Assembly: GCF_014203665.1 (NCBI RefSeq)
Contig: NZ_JACHJN010000003.1
Location: 1 to 64,000, forward strand
Direction of reading: 5' to 3'
Source of the DNA: Saccharothrix tamanrassetensis
Lineage (GTDB): Bacteria; Actinomycetota; Actinomycetes; Mycobacteriales; Pseudonocardiaceae
Length of the DNA stretch: 64,000 nucleotides
Within the stretch, counting starts at the first letter, position 1. Each line of letters opens with the position of its first letter. Positions 50,053-58,987 of this stretch are shown here, piece by piece. The notes under the pieces were generated by a model. The model saw nothing but the letters and a program-made list of their open reading frames with translations. It was not told where the DNA came from and made no database searches. A program made the translations under genes and the position numbers.

Positions 50053-50802
50053 GTGTCGGAAGCGCGAATCACGGCCAACACCGTGCTGCCCGCCCGGCGG
50101 GAAGCCGTCACGCTGCTCACCGCCGACGGGTTGCGGCTGGTGGGGGAGTTGGCGTTGCCGGTCGACCGGCCGGCCCGGGCGACCGTGGTGCTGCTGCACC
50201 CGTTGCCCACGCACGGCGGCATGATGGACTCCCACCTCTACCGCAAGGCGGCGTGGCGGCTGCCCGCGTTGGCGGACCTGGCGGTGTTGAGGTTCAACAC
50301 CCGCGGCACGGCCAGCGAGGCCGGACGCAGTGAGGGCGCGTTCGACAACGCCGTGGGCGAGCGGTTCGACGTCGCCGCCGCCCTGGCGTTCGCCGCCGAA
50401 CGGGGACTGCCCGACGTGTGGCTGGTCGGGTGGTCGTTCGGCACCGATCTCGCGTTGATGCACGGGTGCGACCCGCGGGTGGCGGGTGCGATTCTGATTT
50501 CACCTCCGTTGCGGTGGAGCAGGACCGAACACCTGGTCCGGTGGGTGGACAAGCGGGTGGTGTGCCTGGTGCCGGAGTTCGACGACCACCTGCCGCCGAC
50601 CGAGGCCAGGCGGCGGTTCGGCGCGGACATCCCGACCGCGGACGTGATCGTCTTCCCCGGCGCCGGGCACCTCATGGTCGGGCAGTCCGACGAGGTGCTC
50701 GACGCGATCGTGTCCACGGTCCTGCCCGAGGTGCCCACGCCGTTGCCGCGCACCTGGTCCGGCCCCTGTGAGAAGCGTCAGGTGACCATCGTCGCCTCCT
50801 GA
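50053..50802 (+). CDS. Alpha/beta hydrolase
   Basis: A 249-residue protein. The oxyanion segment VLLHPLPTHGG is near residue 57, the nucleophile elbow VGWSFGTD near 125, the acid in VPEFDDHLPP and the base in PGAGHLMVG. It resembles COG2945/dienelactone-hydrolase-like proteins; substrate unknown. GTG at 50053 is chosen; the open frame 5' runs through the repeat and is not coding-like. Its 3' end overlaps the convergent GNAT gene by 25 bp. Confidence 0.85.
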   Translation: MSEARITANTVLPARREAVTLLTADGLRLVGELALPVDRPARATVVLLHPLPTHGGMMDSHLYRKAAWRLPALADLAVLRFNTRGTASEAGRSEGAFDNAVGERFDVAAALAFAAERGLPDVWLVGWSFGTDLALMHGCDPRVAGAILISPPLRWSRTEHLVRWVDKRVVCLVPEFDDHLPPTEARRRFGADIPTADVIVFPGAGHLMVGQSDEVLDAIVSTVLPEVPTPLPRTWSGPCEKRQVTIVAS

Positions 50803-51308
50803 CGCCGGTAGACCAGCACCGGACCGTCGACCGTGATGCTGTCGCCCGCGTGCGCGAAGCCCAGCTTCTCCGCGACGCGCTGGGAGGGCGCGTTGTCGGG
50901 GTCGGTGATGATCACCACCGGGCGGTCGGGTCGCGCCCGGTCCGCCCACGCGATGGCCGCGCGCGCCATCTCGGGGGCGTACCCCCGGCCCCAGTGCCGG
51001 GGCCGGAACCGGTAGAACAGGTTGAACGTCGGCTCGCCGTCCAGCCGGTGGTGCCGCAGGCCGCCGAAACCGATGACCTCGCCGGTCGACGCCAACTCGA
51101 CCGCCCAGTACCCGACGCCGTCGTGCGCCCAGTGCGCCTGCCACTCGACCAGCATCGCGGCCGTCTCCTCCGGGGAGGGCGGACCGGCCGGGTTGTGGCG
51201 GTGGGTCTCCGGGTCGGACAGGACGGAGATCGCGGCACGCAGGTCACCCGGACCGACGCGCCGGAGGAGCAGGCGGTCGGTGTGGATCACATCCGGGGTC
51301 GAGGTCAT
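50778..51308 (-). CDS. GNAT N-acetyltransferase (RimJ/RimL type)
   Basis: A 176-residue acetyltransferase: TDRLLLRRVGPGDLRAAISV at the N-terminus, acetyl-CoA loop RPRHWGRGYAPEM, and VAEKLGFAHAGD near the C-terminus, as in RimJ/RimL or aminoglycoside-like acetyltransferases. ATG at 51308 is chosen. Substrate unknown. It is divergent from the alpha/beta hydrolase at 51347 with 38 bp between starts. Confidence 0.9.
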   Translation of the reverse strand: MTSTPDVIHTDRLLLRRVGPGDLRAAISVLSDPETHRHNPAGPPSPEETAAMLVEWQAHWAHDGVGYWAVELASTGEVIGFGGLRHHRLDGEPTFNLFYRFRPRHWGRGYAPEMARAAIAWADRARPDRPVVIITDPDNAPSQRVAEKLGFAHAGDSITVDGPVLVYRRQEATMVT

Positions 51309-51346
51309 GGGAGGGACGTTAGCGAGGGGGTACGACAATTCCGGGT

Positions 51347-52057
51347 GTGGACCTCCTGCCGCTGGTGCTGCTGCACGCGTTCCCGTTCGACTCCCGCATG
51401 TGGGACGGGGTGCGCGCGGCGCTGGACCCCGTCACGCCGGACCTGCGCGGTGGCGACCGCGAGCCAGACCTGGGGGTGTTGGCCGACGACGTGCTGCGCG
51501 GGCTGGACCGCGCCGGGCTGGACCGGGTGGTGCTCGGCGGGTGCTCGATGGGCGGGTACGTCGCCATGGCGCTGCTGAGGCGGGAGCCGTCGCGGGTGGC
51601 CGGGCTGGTGTTCGCCGACACGCGGTCCACCGCCGACGGGGACGAGGCCCGGGCGAACCGGCTGGCCATGGCGGACCGGGTGCTCGCCGAGGGCGTCGGG
51701 TGGGTGCCGGACGCCGTCCTGCCGGGGCTGGTGGGCCCGTCGCCGGCGGAGGGGGTGGTCGAACGGGCGCGCGAGGTGATCCTCGGGCAGCCGGCCGCGG
51801 AGGTGGCCTGGGCGCAGCGGGCCATGGCGGCGCGGCCGGACTCCGGGGACGTGCTGGCGGGGCTGGACGTGCCCGCGCTGGTGCTGGTCGGATCGCAGGA
51901 CGCGCCGACGCCGCCGGCCGTGGCGCGCGAACTGGCCGGGGTGTTGCGGTGGGCCGAGTACGTGGAGCTGGCCGGGGTGGGGCACCTTACGCCGCTGGAG
52001 GCACCGGAAGCGTTTGCGGCCACGGTGCTCGACTGGCGGCGGCGGGTCGGCGTCTAG
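51347..52057 (+). CDS. Alpha/beta hydrolase
   Basis: A 236-residue enzyme with LLHAFPFDSRMWDGV near the start, nucleophile elbow GGCSMGGYVA near residue 66, acid in VGSQDAPTP, and base His in GVGHLTPLEAP. It belongs to the broad esterase/lactonase-like group; substrate unknown. GTG start. It is followed by two hairpins before the convergent DivIVA-domain gene. Confidence 0.88.
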   Translation: MDLLPLVLLHAFPFDSRMWDGVRAALDPVTPDLRGGDREPDLGVLADDVLRGLDRAGLDRVVLGGCSMGGYVAMALLRREPSRVAGLVFADTRSTADGDEARANRLAMADRVLAEGVGWVPDAVLPGLVGPSPAEGVVERAREVILGQPAAEVAWAQRAMAARPDSGDVLAGLDVPALVLVGSQDAPTPPAVARELAGVLRWAEYVELAGVGHLTPLEAPEAFAATVLDWRRRVGV

Positions 52058-52064
52058 GCGGTGG

Positions 52065-52093
52065 CCGCTGCGGTCCGAGGACGATCGCAGCGG
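52065..52093 (+). terminator. Hairpin after the alpha/beta hydrolase gene
   Basis: An 8-bp stem CCGCTGCG (52065-52072) with CGCAGCGG (52086-52093) and a 13-nt loop, 7 nt after the stop. A modest terminator candidate. Confidence 0.5.
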
Positions 52094-52147
52094 CTGCTGT
52101 GCCCGACTGCGCAGCGCACAGTTCCACCGGTCGTCCGGTGCCCTGGC

Positions 52148-52177
52148 GCCCGTCCCGCGGCACGTCGCGGGACGGGC
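52148..52177 (-). terminator. Terminator hairpin after the DivIVA-domain gene
   Basis: A 12-bp perfect stem GCCCGTCCCGCG (52148-52159) with 52166-52177 and a 6-nt loop, 6 nt beyond the stop of the minus-strand gene. Probably bidirectional between convergent genes. Confidence 0.7.
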
Positions 52178-52183
52178 TGGTGG

Positions 52184-53614
52184 TCAGCGCTTGCCGCTGC
52201 GTGCCTTGGACGGGTTCGGGCGGGCGATCTTCTGGGTCGGTCCGTCCGGTCCGGGCTTGGCGCCATCGGGCTGCCTGGTGCCGTCGGTCTGCTTGGCTGC
52301 GGGGTGCTGCGCCGGCTGGGCGGGGCCGGCGCCCTGCGGCTGCTGCACCGGTCGGCCCGGAGTGGCGGGTCGGCCCCGGGTGGCCGGTGACTCCGGGCCG
52401 CCGGCGGGCGTGTCGCCCTGCGCGTCCGGGCCCTGGCCGGCCACGACCTGGTCGCCCGCGTCCTGGTCGGCCGGGACGTTCGCGCCCTGACCGGTCGGGC
52501 CCTGACCGGTCGCGATCTGAACGGTCGCACCTTGGGCGTTGGCATTCTGACCGGGCGCACCCGGACCACCCGTCTGGACACCCGCACCCGGCTGCGGCTG
52601 AGCAGCCGGCGGGCGCTCCTCCTCCAGCGGGTCCAGCAGCGGGGTGACCTCGTGCAGCGCGGCGCGGACGCCGTGCAGCTGCTGGGACAGGCGGTTGCGG
52701 AGCTGCTTGAGGGCGTCGACCTTCTGGGCGGCCTGGGTGACGCGGCGGTTGGCTTCCTCGGTGGCCTCGCGGACGCGGCGGTTCGCCTCGTCGGTGGCCT
52801 CCTGGACGCGCGCGTTCGCCTCGCTGATCGAGTCGTGCCGGCGCCGGTTCGCCTCTTCCGTCGCCTCCCGGACCAGGCGCTGGGCCTCGGCGTTGGACGC
52901 CGACTGCTCCTGCGCGACCTGGGCGCGGACCCGGGCGGCTTCCTCGGCCGCCTCGCGCACCCGGCGGTCGGCTTCCGCCTTGCTCGACGCCTCCTGCTCG
53001 GCCAGCATCTTCATCGACTCGACCCGGCGCGCGGCCATCGCGATCTCGAAGTCCTCTTCGACCGTCGTGCGGCGCTGCAACGACTCCTCGTCGAGCTTCG
53101 CCGCCGCCTCGCGGGACTCGCCGACGATGCGGTCCGCCTCGGCCCGCGCGGTCTCCAGCACGCCCCGGTGTTCGGCTTCCATGTCGGTGCGGCGCTGGTC
53201 GAGCTCGGCGATCAGCTTCTCGTAGCGGGTGCGCAGCACCGCCGCGTCGGACTCCGCCTTGGCGCGGATGTGACCGCCTTCGGCCTCCGCGCGGGCCTTG
53301 ATCTCGTTGGCCTCGTCCTGGGCCAGGCGCAGCATCCGCTGCAACCGCTCGCTCAGGCCTTCCAGCGTGGTGGGCGGCAGGGAGAGCCGTTCGACCTGGC
53401 CGCGCAGCTCCGCGATCTCCGACCGCGCCGCCTCCAGCTGGCGGGCCAGGTCGTTGGTCTGCGACACCGCCGCGTCCCGGTCGGCCGCGAGCAGCCGCAG
53501 GTCGGAGTCGAGGCGCTCCAGGTGGTCCTCGACCTGTGCGCGGTCGTAGCCGCGTTTGACGATGTCGAAGCCGGATCCCAGGGGGACGAGGTCACGGTCG
53601 TCGGCGAGGCCCAT
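52184..53614 (-). CDS. DivIVA-domain coiled-coil protein (Scy/FilP-like cytoskeletal type)
   Basis: A 476-residue protein. The N-terminal DivIVA-like segment (FDIVKRGYDRAQVEDHLERL, about 13-33) precedes a continuous coiled coil to about residue 330. Within the coil, 11-residue units of the type REATEEANRRV repeat near 265-315. The last 130 residues are disordered, rich in Gly, Pro, Gln and Ala (NAQGATVQIATGQGPTGQG), with a basic end. Such proteins act in polar growth or cell-envelope scaffolding in actinomycetes. ATG at 53614; a GTG 9 nt upstream is possible. Confidence 0.85.
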   Translation of the reverse strand: MGLADDRDLVPLGSGFDIVKRGYDRAQVEDHLERLDSDLRLLAADRDAAVSQTNDLARQLEAARSEIAELRGQVERLSLPPTTLEGLSERLQRMLRLAQDEANEIKARAEAEGGHIRAKAESDAAVLRTRYEKLIAELDQRRTDMEAEHRGVLETARAEADRIVGESREAAAKLDEESLQRRTTVEEDFEIAMAARRVESMKMLAEQEASSKAEADRRVREAAEEAARVRAQVAQEQSASNAEAQRLVREATEEANRRRHDSISEANARVQEATDEANRRVREATEEANRRVTQAAQKVDALKQLRNRLSQQLHGVRAALHEVTPLLDPLEEERPPAAQPQPGAGVQTGGPGAPGQNANAQGATVQIATGQGPTGQGANVPADQDAGDQVVAGQGPDAQGDTPAGGPESPATRGRPATPGRPVQQPQGAGPAQPAQHPAAKQTDGTRQPDGAKPGPDGPTQKIARPNPSKARSGKR

Positions 53615-53636
53615 GGGGGTCACGCTACCCGTTCCG

Positions 53637-53669
53637 GTGGTGCGGGCGGCACCCTGCCACCCGCACCAC
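53637..53669 (-). terminator. Terminator hairpin after ccr
   Basis: A 15-bp stem (53637-53651 with 53655-53669, one mismatch) with a 3-nt loop, in the 68-bp gap between the ccr stop and the start of the DivIVA-domain gene on the same strand. Confidence 0.75.
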
Positions 53670-53682
53670 CCGACGTTCTTCT

Positions 53683-55014
53683 TTACACGCCCCGGAAACG
53701 GTTGATTTCGGTCAGGTGCGCCGCGCGGAGGTCGTGATCGAGGACACCCAGGCCCTCCTCCGGCGCCAGGCACAGCACGCCGACCTTGCCCTGGTGCGCG
53801 TTGCGGTGCACGTCGTACGCCGCCTGGCCGGTGTCCGCCAACGAGTACACCTTGGACAGTGTGGGGTGGATCTTCCCCTTGGCGACCAAACGGTTGGCTT
53901 CCCACGCCTCGCGGTAGTTCGCGAAGTGCGAGCCGATGATCCGCTTGAGGTTCATCCACAGGTAGCGGTTGTCGTACTGGTGCATGAACCCGCTGGTGGA
54001 CGCGCACGTGACGATCGTGCCGCCGCGCTTGGTCACGAACACCGACGCGCCGAACGTCTCGCGGCCGGGGTGCTCGAACACGATGTCCGGGTCGTCACCG
54101 CCGGTCAGCTCGCGGATCTTCGCGCCGAGCCGCTTCCACTCCTTGGGGTCCTGCTCGTGCTCGTCCTTCCAGAACTTGAAGCCCTCGGCGGACCGGTCGA
54201 TGATCAGGTCCGCGCCCATCCGGCGGCAGATCTCCGCCTTCTCCGGCGAGGACACCACGCAGATCGGCGTCGCCCCGCCGTTCAGGGCGAACTGGGTGGC
54301 GTAGGAGCCGAGCCCGCCGGAGGCGCCCCAGATCAGCACGGTGTCGCCCTGCTTCAGGTTCGCGCCGTTGGTCGACACCAGCTGCCGGTACGCGGTGGAG
54401 TTCACCAGGCCCGGCGACGCCGCTTCCTCCCACGTGAGGTGCCTGGGCATCGGCATCAGCTGGTTCGCCTTGACCAGCGCGACCTCGGCCAGGCCGCCGA
54501 AGTTGGTCTCGAAGCCCCAGATCCGCTGCTCCGGGTCGAGCATGGTGTCGCTGTGCCCGTCCGGGTGCTCCAGCTGGACGTCCAGGCAGTGCGCGACGAC
54601 CCGGTCACCGGGCTGCCACGCGTTCACGCCCGGACCGGTGCGCAGCACGACACCCGCGAGGTCGGAGCCGACCACGTGGTAGGGCAGGTCGTGCTTGGCC
54701 GATTCCGGCGAGCTCTTGCCGTACCGCTTGAGGAACCCGAACGTGGACATCGGCTCGAAGATCGACGTCCACACGGTGTTGTAGTTGATCGCGGACGCCA
54801 TCACGGCGACCAGCGCCTCGCCCGGGCCGAGTTCGGGTGTCGCCACCTCGTCCAGGTGCAGCGACTTTCGCGGGTCCTTGTCCTTGGTCGCCACGCCCTG
54901 GAACAGCTCGACCTCGTCGGCGTGCACCGTGACACCCCGATAAGTCTCCGGTACGTCCAGCGATCCGATCGCGTCCAGTTCGTCGGCGAGGATCGCATCG
55001 AGGATCTTCTGCAC
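53683..55014 (-). CDS. ccr: Crotonyl-CoA carboxylase/reductase
   Basis: A 443-residue medium-chain dehydrogenase/reductase that reduces and carboxylates crotonyl-CoA to ethylmalonyl-CoA with NADPH and CO2; it is the signature enzyme of the ethylmalonyl-CoA pathway and a source of polyketide extender units. Seen: N-terminal Ccr-specific region (DEVELFQGVATKDKDPRKSL), SAINYNTVWTSIFEPMSTF, NADPH motif IWGASGGLGSYA, and VFEHPGRETFGASVFV. GTG with GGGAGGG upstream. A perfect copy of the shared operator lies 70 nt upstream. Confidence 0.97.
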   Translation of the reverse strand: MQKILDAILADELDAIGSLDVPETYRGVTVHADEVELFQGVATKDKDPRKSLHLDEVATPELGPGEALVAVMASAINYNTVWTSIFEPMSTFGFLKRYGKSSPESAKHDLPYHVVGSDLAGVVLRTGPGVNAWQPGDRVVAHCLDVQLEHPDGHSDTMLDPEQRIWGFETNFGGLAEVALVKANQLMPMPRHLTWEEAASPGLVNSTAYRQLVSTNGANLKQGDTVLIWGASGGLGSYATQFALNGGATPICVVSSPEKAEICRRMGADLIIDRSAEGFKFWKDEHEQDPKEWKRLGAKIRELTGGDDPDIVFEHPGRETFGASVFVTKRGGTIVTCASTSGFMHQYDNRYLWMNLKRIIGSHFANYREAWEANRLVAKGKIHPTLSKVYSLADTGQAAYDVHRNAHQGKVGVLCLAPEEGLGVLDHDLRAAHLTEINRFRGV

Positions 55015-55084
55015 GGCGTTCCCTCCCTCTCGGGGGTGCTCGGGCTTGTGTGGCGTTGGCGCAGGTCCACGCGGGTTGCCGGAG

Positions 55085-55100
55085 GTTACCCACGGGTAAC
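55085..55100. promoter_or_regulatory. Shared 16-bp operator upstream of ccr
   Basis: A perfect palindrome GTTACCC-AC-GGGTAAC, 70 nt upstream of the ccr start on the minus strand. Same half-site layout as the sites at 40059 and 44091. Confidence 0.75.
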
Positions 55101-55199
55101 CGATTCAGAGCGCGAGCTGTGAGGCATTGCACTGGGCTTTCGCCCGATCGGTCGACTCGGACAACCGGTGCGGCCTCGCGGTCACCCCCGGCGGACCGG

Positions 55200-55649
55200 T
55201 CAGTGGCCGTCCGCCGCGGGCTCGACCAGTTCGACCAGCACGCCGCCGGCGTCCTTCGGGTGCACGAAGTTCACCCGGCTGTTGGACGTCCCACGTTTGG
55301 CGTCTTCGTAGAGCAGGCGCAAGCCCTTGGCGCGCAACGCCGCCGCTGCGGCGTCCACATCGGACACCCGGTACGCGAGCTGCTGGAGCCCCGGACCGGA
55401 GCGGTCGATGAACTTGGCGATGGTCGACTCCGGCGTCAACGGCGCGAGCAGCTGGACGGCCGTGCCGGCGCCCGGATCGCCGGGGGCGCGCAGCATCGCC
55501 TCGCGCACGCCCTGCTCCTCGTTGGTCTCCTCGTGCGCGACCACCAGGCCGAAGTGCTCGCGGTGGAACGCGATCGCGGCGTCCAGATCGGGCACGGCGA
55601 TGCCGACGTGGTCGATGGCCGTCACCAGGCCGCGGAGTTCTTCTTGCAT
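55200..55649 (-). CDS. Methylmalonyl-CoA (ethylmalonyl-CoA) epimerase
   Basis: A 149-residue glyoxalase/VOC-fold enzyme that interconverts the 2-epimers of methylmalonyl- and ethylmalonyl-CoA. Metal-site segments: AIDHVGIAVPDLD (His14), AVQLLAPL, GLQQLAYRV in the place of the more usual HH pair, and VELVEP at the end. ATG start. It is divergent from thiolase, with the shared operator between the two, and lies directly upstream of ccr on the same strand. Confidence 0.92.
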   Translation of the reverse strand: MQEELRGLVTAIDHVGIAVPDLDAAIAFHREHFGLVVAHEETNEEQGVREAMLRAPGDPGAGTAVQLLAPLTPESTIAKFIDRSGPGLQQLAYRVSDVDAAAAALRAKGLRLLYEDAKRGTSNSRVNFVHPKDAGGVLVELVEPAADGH

Positions 55650-55705
55650 GGCAGGGACAGTAGTTGCCGAATCGGTGCAGCCGGCGCTGTGCGACGCCTC
55701 ACAGG

Positions 55706-55721
55706 GCTACCGCTGGGTAAC
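55706..55721. promoter_or_regulatory. Shared 16-bp operator between epimerase and thiolase
   Basis: GCTACCG-CT-GGGTAAC, an imperfect palindrome 53 nt upstream of the thiolase start and 56 nt upstream of the divergent epimerase start. It could control both. Confidence 0.65.
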
Positions 55722-55774
55722 TCTGGGTATCGTAGCCAGTTAACAACCGCTTACACATGCTCGTGGAGGCCGAT

Positions 55775-56962
55775 GTGTCCGGTTCCGTCATCGTCGCCGG
55801 GGCCCGTACCCCGATGGGGCGCTTGCTCGGATCGTTGAAGGACTTCTCCGGCGCCCAGCTCGGTGGCGTCGCGATCAAGGCGGCACTGGAGCGGGCCGGC
55901 GTCGCGCCCGAGCAGGTCCAGTACGTGATCATGGGTCAGGTGCTGACCGCCGGCGCGGGCCAGATCCCGGCCCGCCAGGCCGCGGTGAACGCGGGCATCC
56001 CGATGTACGTCCCGGCGCTGACCGTCAACAAGGTGTGCCTGTCCGGCATCGACGCGATCGCGCTCGCCGACCAGCTGATCCGCGCGGGCGAGTTCGACAT
56101 CGTGGTCGCGGGCGGCCAGGAGTCCATGACCCAGGCGCCGCACCTGCTGCCCAAGTCGCGCGGCGGCTACAAGTTCGGCGACGTGACGCTCCAGGACCAC
56201 ATGTCGCTGGACGGCCTGTTCTGCGCGTTCGACCAGGTGGCCATGGGTGCGTCCACGGAGAAGCACAACTCCCGCCACGGCGTGACCCGCGAGGAGCAGG
56301 ACGCCTTCTCCGCCCGGTCGCACCAGCTGGCCGCGAAGGCCATCGAGAACGGCGTGTTCGCCGAGGAGATCGCGCCGGTCTCCATCCCGCAGCGCAAGGG
56401 CGACCCGATCGAGTTCGCCACGGACGAGGGCGTGCGCGGCGACACCACCGTGGAGACGCTGGCCAGGTTGCGCCCCGCGTTCGCCGCCGACGGCACCATC
56501 ACGGCGGGCTCGGCGTCGCAGATCTCCGACGGCGCGGCGGCCGTGGTCGTGATGAGCAAGGCCAAGGCCGAGGAGCTGGGCCTGACCTGGCTCGCCGAGA
56601 TCGGCGCGCACGGCGTGGTGGCCGGTCCGGACGCCGGCCTGCACGAGCAGCCCGCGAACGCGATCAAGGCCGCGTGCGCCAAGGAGGGCATCGACCCGGC
56701 CGACCTGGACCTGGTCGAGATCAACGAGGCGTTCGCCGCGGTCGGCGTCGTCTCCGCCAGGCAGCTCGGCGTGTCCGAGGACAAGGTCAACGTCAACGGC
56801 GGCGCGATCGCGCTGGGCCACCCGATCGGCATGTCGGGCGCCCGGATCGCGCTGCACCTCGCCCTGGAGCTCAAGCGCCGCGGCGGCGGCGTGGGCGCGG
56901 CCGGCCTGTGCGGCGGTGGCGGTCAGGGCGACGCCCTGATCGTGCGCGTGCCTAAGGTCTAG
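55775..56962 (+). CDS. Acetyl-CoA C-acetyltransferase (thiolase)
   Basis: A 395-residue enzyme condensing two acetyl-CoA to acetoacetyl-CoA. Active-site residues: Cys88 in [10 protein letters not shown], His in [16 protein letters not shown], and the second Cys in [15 protein letters not shown] at 55775 is preferred over ATG 55757 because GGAGG at 55765-55769 is correctly spaced and the protein then starts [13 protein letters not shown]. It feeds the 3-hydroxybutyryl-CoA dehydrogenase and Ccr. meaB starts 4 nt downstream. Confidence 0.95.
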   Translation: MSGSVIVAGARTPMGRLLGSLKDFSGAQLGGVAIKAALERAGVAPEQVQYVIMGQVLTAGAGQIPARQAAVNAGIPMYVPALTVNKVCLSGIDAIALADQLIRAGEFDIVVAGGQESMTQAPHLLPKSRGGYKFGDVTLQDHMSLDGLFCAFDQVAMGASTEKHNSRHGVTREEQDAFSARSHQLAAKAIENGVFAEEIAPVSIPQRKGDPIEFATDEGVRGDTTVETLARLRPAFAADGTITAGSASQISDGAAAVVVMSKAKAEELGLTWLAEIGAHGVVAGPDAGLHEQPANAIKAACAKEGIDPADLDLVEINEAFAAVGVVSARQLGVSEDKVNVNGGAIALGHPIGMSGARIALHLALELKRRGGGVGAAGLCGGGGQGDALIVRVPKV

Positions 56963-56966
56963 GGAT

Positions 56967-57932
56967 GTGGGCCGCACCGTTGACGTCGTAGAGCTGGTCG
57001 ACCGCGCGCGCGAGGGACAACCGCGCGCGGTCGCCAGGCTCATCTCGCTGGTCGAGGACGCCGGCCCGCGGTTGCGGGAGGTCGCCCGCGCGCTCGCGCC
57101 GTTCACCGGGCACGCGCAGGTCGTCGGGTTGACCGGGGCGCCCGGTGTCGGCAAGTCGACGTCGACGTCGGCGCTGGTCACGGCTTACCGGGAACGCGGC
57201 GAGAGGGTCGGCGTGCTGGCGGTCGACCCGTCCTCGCCGTTCTCCGGCGGTGCGCTGCTCGGCGACCGGGTGCGGATGGGCGAGCACGCCACCGACCCCG
57301 GCGTGTTCATCCGCTCCATGGCCACCCGGGGTCACCTCGGCGGCCTGTCCTGGGCGGTGCCGCAGGCCCTGCGGGTGCTGGACGCGGCGGGCTGCGACGT
57401 GGTGCTGGTCGAGACGGTCGGCGTGGGCCAGTCCGAGGTGGAGGTCGTGTCGCTGGCCGACACCACCGTCGTGCTGCTCGCGCCGGGGATGGGTGACGGG
57501 ATCCAGGCCGCCAAGGCGGGGATCCTGGAGATCGCCGACGTGTTCGTGGTGAACAAGGCCGACCGGGACGGCGCGGACGCCACCGCGCGGGACCTCAAGC
57601 ACATGATCTCGATGGGGCGCCGGGAGCGCACGGACGTGCTGTGGCGGCCTCCCGTGGTCAAGACCGTGGCGGCCGGTGGTGACGGCGTCGCGGACGTGGT
57701 GGACGCGATCGACGCGCATCGGGCGTGGCTGCACGACCACGGTGAGCTGGACCGACGACGGGCCCGCCGGGCGGCGAGCGAGATCGAGGCGATCGCGGTC
57801 GAGCGGCTGCGGTCCGGGTTCGGGGGCCTCCGGGGCGGGGCCGGCCTGGAGGCCTTGGCCGAACGGGTCGTGGCGGGTGAGCTGGACCCCTACGCCGCGG
57901 CCGACCGGTTGGTCGAAGGGTTGGGCGCGTGA
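56967..57932 (+). CDS. meaB: MeaB/ArgK-type G-protein chaperone for B12-dependent mutase
   Basis: A 321-residue SIMIBI-class GTPase that protects and reloads adenosylcobalamin-dependent mutases. P-loop GAPGVGKST (near 54-62), DPSSPFSGGALLGDRVRM, VETVGVGQSE as switch/Walker B, and NKADRDGA for guanine recognition. GTG start 4 nt after thiolase, so co-transcribed. Its likely client, the MeaA-type mutase, is 30 kb away in this window. Confidence 0.94.
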   Translation: MGRTVDVVELVDRAREGQPRAVARLISLVEDAGPRLREVARALAPFTGHAQVVGLTGAPGVGKSTSTSALVTAYRERGERVGVLAVDPSSPFSGGALLGDRVRMGEHATDPGVFIRSMATRGHLGGLSWAVPQALRVLDAAGCDVVLVETVGVGQSEVEVVSLADTTVVLLAPGMGDGIQAAKAGILEIADVFVVNKADRDGADATARDLKHMISMGRRERTDVLWRPPVVKTVAAGGDGVADVVDAIDAHRAWLHDHGELDRRRARRAASEIEAIAVERLRSGFGGLRGGAGLEALAERVVAGELDPYAAADRLVEGLGA

Positions 57933-58025
57933 TGTCGGTGGCGTCGGCATCGGCGGGCCGAACCCGCCGGACCACGGTCCGGCTGAGCCGTCAGCCGGCC
58001 TGAACGCGTTCCGCGCCCGGCATGT

Positions 58026-58877
58026 TCAGGACGAGGGGTCCACCGCCGGGTTGACGTGGGCCTCGTGCTGCTCGTACGCCTTGCGCCACAGGACGTCCCG
58101 TTCGTCGGGCTCGAACGTGAGCCCGTAGACGTCGGCCAAGGCCTCGAACCACTCAGCGGGCGTCTCCAGCACGGTCTTCTTCTTCGTGTCCTCGGTCCGG
58201 GTCAGGGTGAGCGCTCGCAGGGTGTCCCAGCCGGAGGCGTCGGTGCGCTGCACGCCGAACGTCCGCACGAACCCCGAGTCCGGGGACGTGGACAGGTGCA
58301 CGTGCCGCTCCGCGAAGTCGGGCATCCCGGCGGGGCCGGGCGCGAAGTCCATCGCGTGCAGGCTGCCCCGCGGGTCGTGCTCCAGCCGCCAGCCGCCGGG
58401 CGCGATCCACGACGGGCGCAGCCGGAACGTGAAGGGGCCCTGCCGGTAGCTGCCCTCGCGCAGCGGCAACGGCGAGTGCAGGCCGTCGCCCAGGCCCGCG
58501 TCGACCAGCCACGCGTCCTCCGAGTCGGGCAGGTCGCGCACGGTCAGCACCAGGTGGTGGCGGTTGATGACGGGCTCGGCGTCCGGCGTCATCTGCACGC
58601 CGCCGAGGTGTCGGGTCACGTGGTAGCCCAGCGCCCGGAGGACCTCCGCGAGCGCCCCGTTCAGGTGAAAGCAGTAGCCGCCCCGACCGCGCAGGATCCG
58701 GGCCAGCGACTCGGCGGGGTCGAGGGATGTCACCCGGCCGAGTTGGATCTCCACCGTCTCATATGGGACGCGTTCCACGAACGCCTGGTGCAACCGGGTC
58801 AGGGCCGCCACGCTCGGCGGTTCCGCGCTGGTCAGACCTACTCGGCGGAGCACGGCGGAGAGCTCGGTGTCGGTCAA
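58026..58877 (-). CDS. nat: Arylamine N-acetyltransferase
   Basis: A 283-residue enzyme transferring acetyl from acetyl-CoA to arylamines or hydrazines. The cysteine-protease-like triad is visible: Cys69 in RGGYCFHLNGAL, His108 in NRHHLVLTV, and Asp126 in WLVDAGLGDG. Full length. ATG start. The physiological substrate is unknown; related genes sit in sterol catabolism loci in mycobacteria, but none is seen here. Confidence 0.94.
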   Translation of the reverse strand: MTDTELSAVLRRVGLTSAEPPSVAALTRLHQAFVERVPYETVEIQLGRVTSLDPAESLARILRGRGGYCFHLNGALAEVLRALGYHVTRHLGGVQMTPDAEPVINRHHLVLTVRDLPDSEDAWLVDAGLGDGLHSPLPLREGSYRQGPFTFRLRPSWIAPGGWRLEHDPRGSLHAMDFAPGPAGMPDFAERHVHLSTSPDSGFVRTFGVQRTDASGWDTLRALTLTRTEDTKKKTVLETPAEWFEALADVYGLTFEPDERDVLWRKAYEQHEAHVNPAVDPSS

Positions 58878-58987
58878 CGGAAGTCCCCCAACCGGATAGC
58901 GGGTCGAAGCCGGGACTTCCGACTCTAGGCAAGGACGATCACAGCGCCGAACGTTTTAGACCGGCAACTGGGGGATAAGAGGGTGCG

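Noticed and set aside
52532-53737. A 401-codon plus-strand ORF opposite the DivIVA-domain gene.
   Set aside because: Shadow of the coiled-coil gene; Arg/Leu-rich and without motifs.
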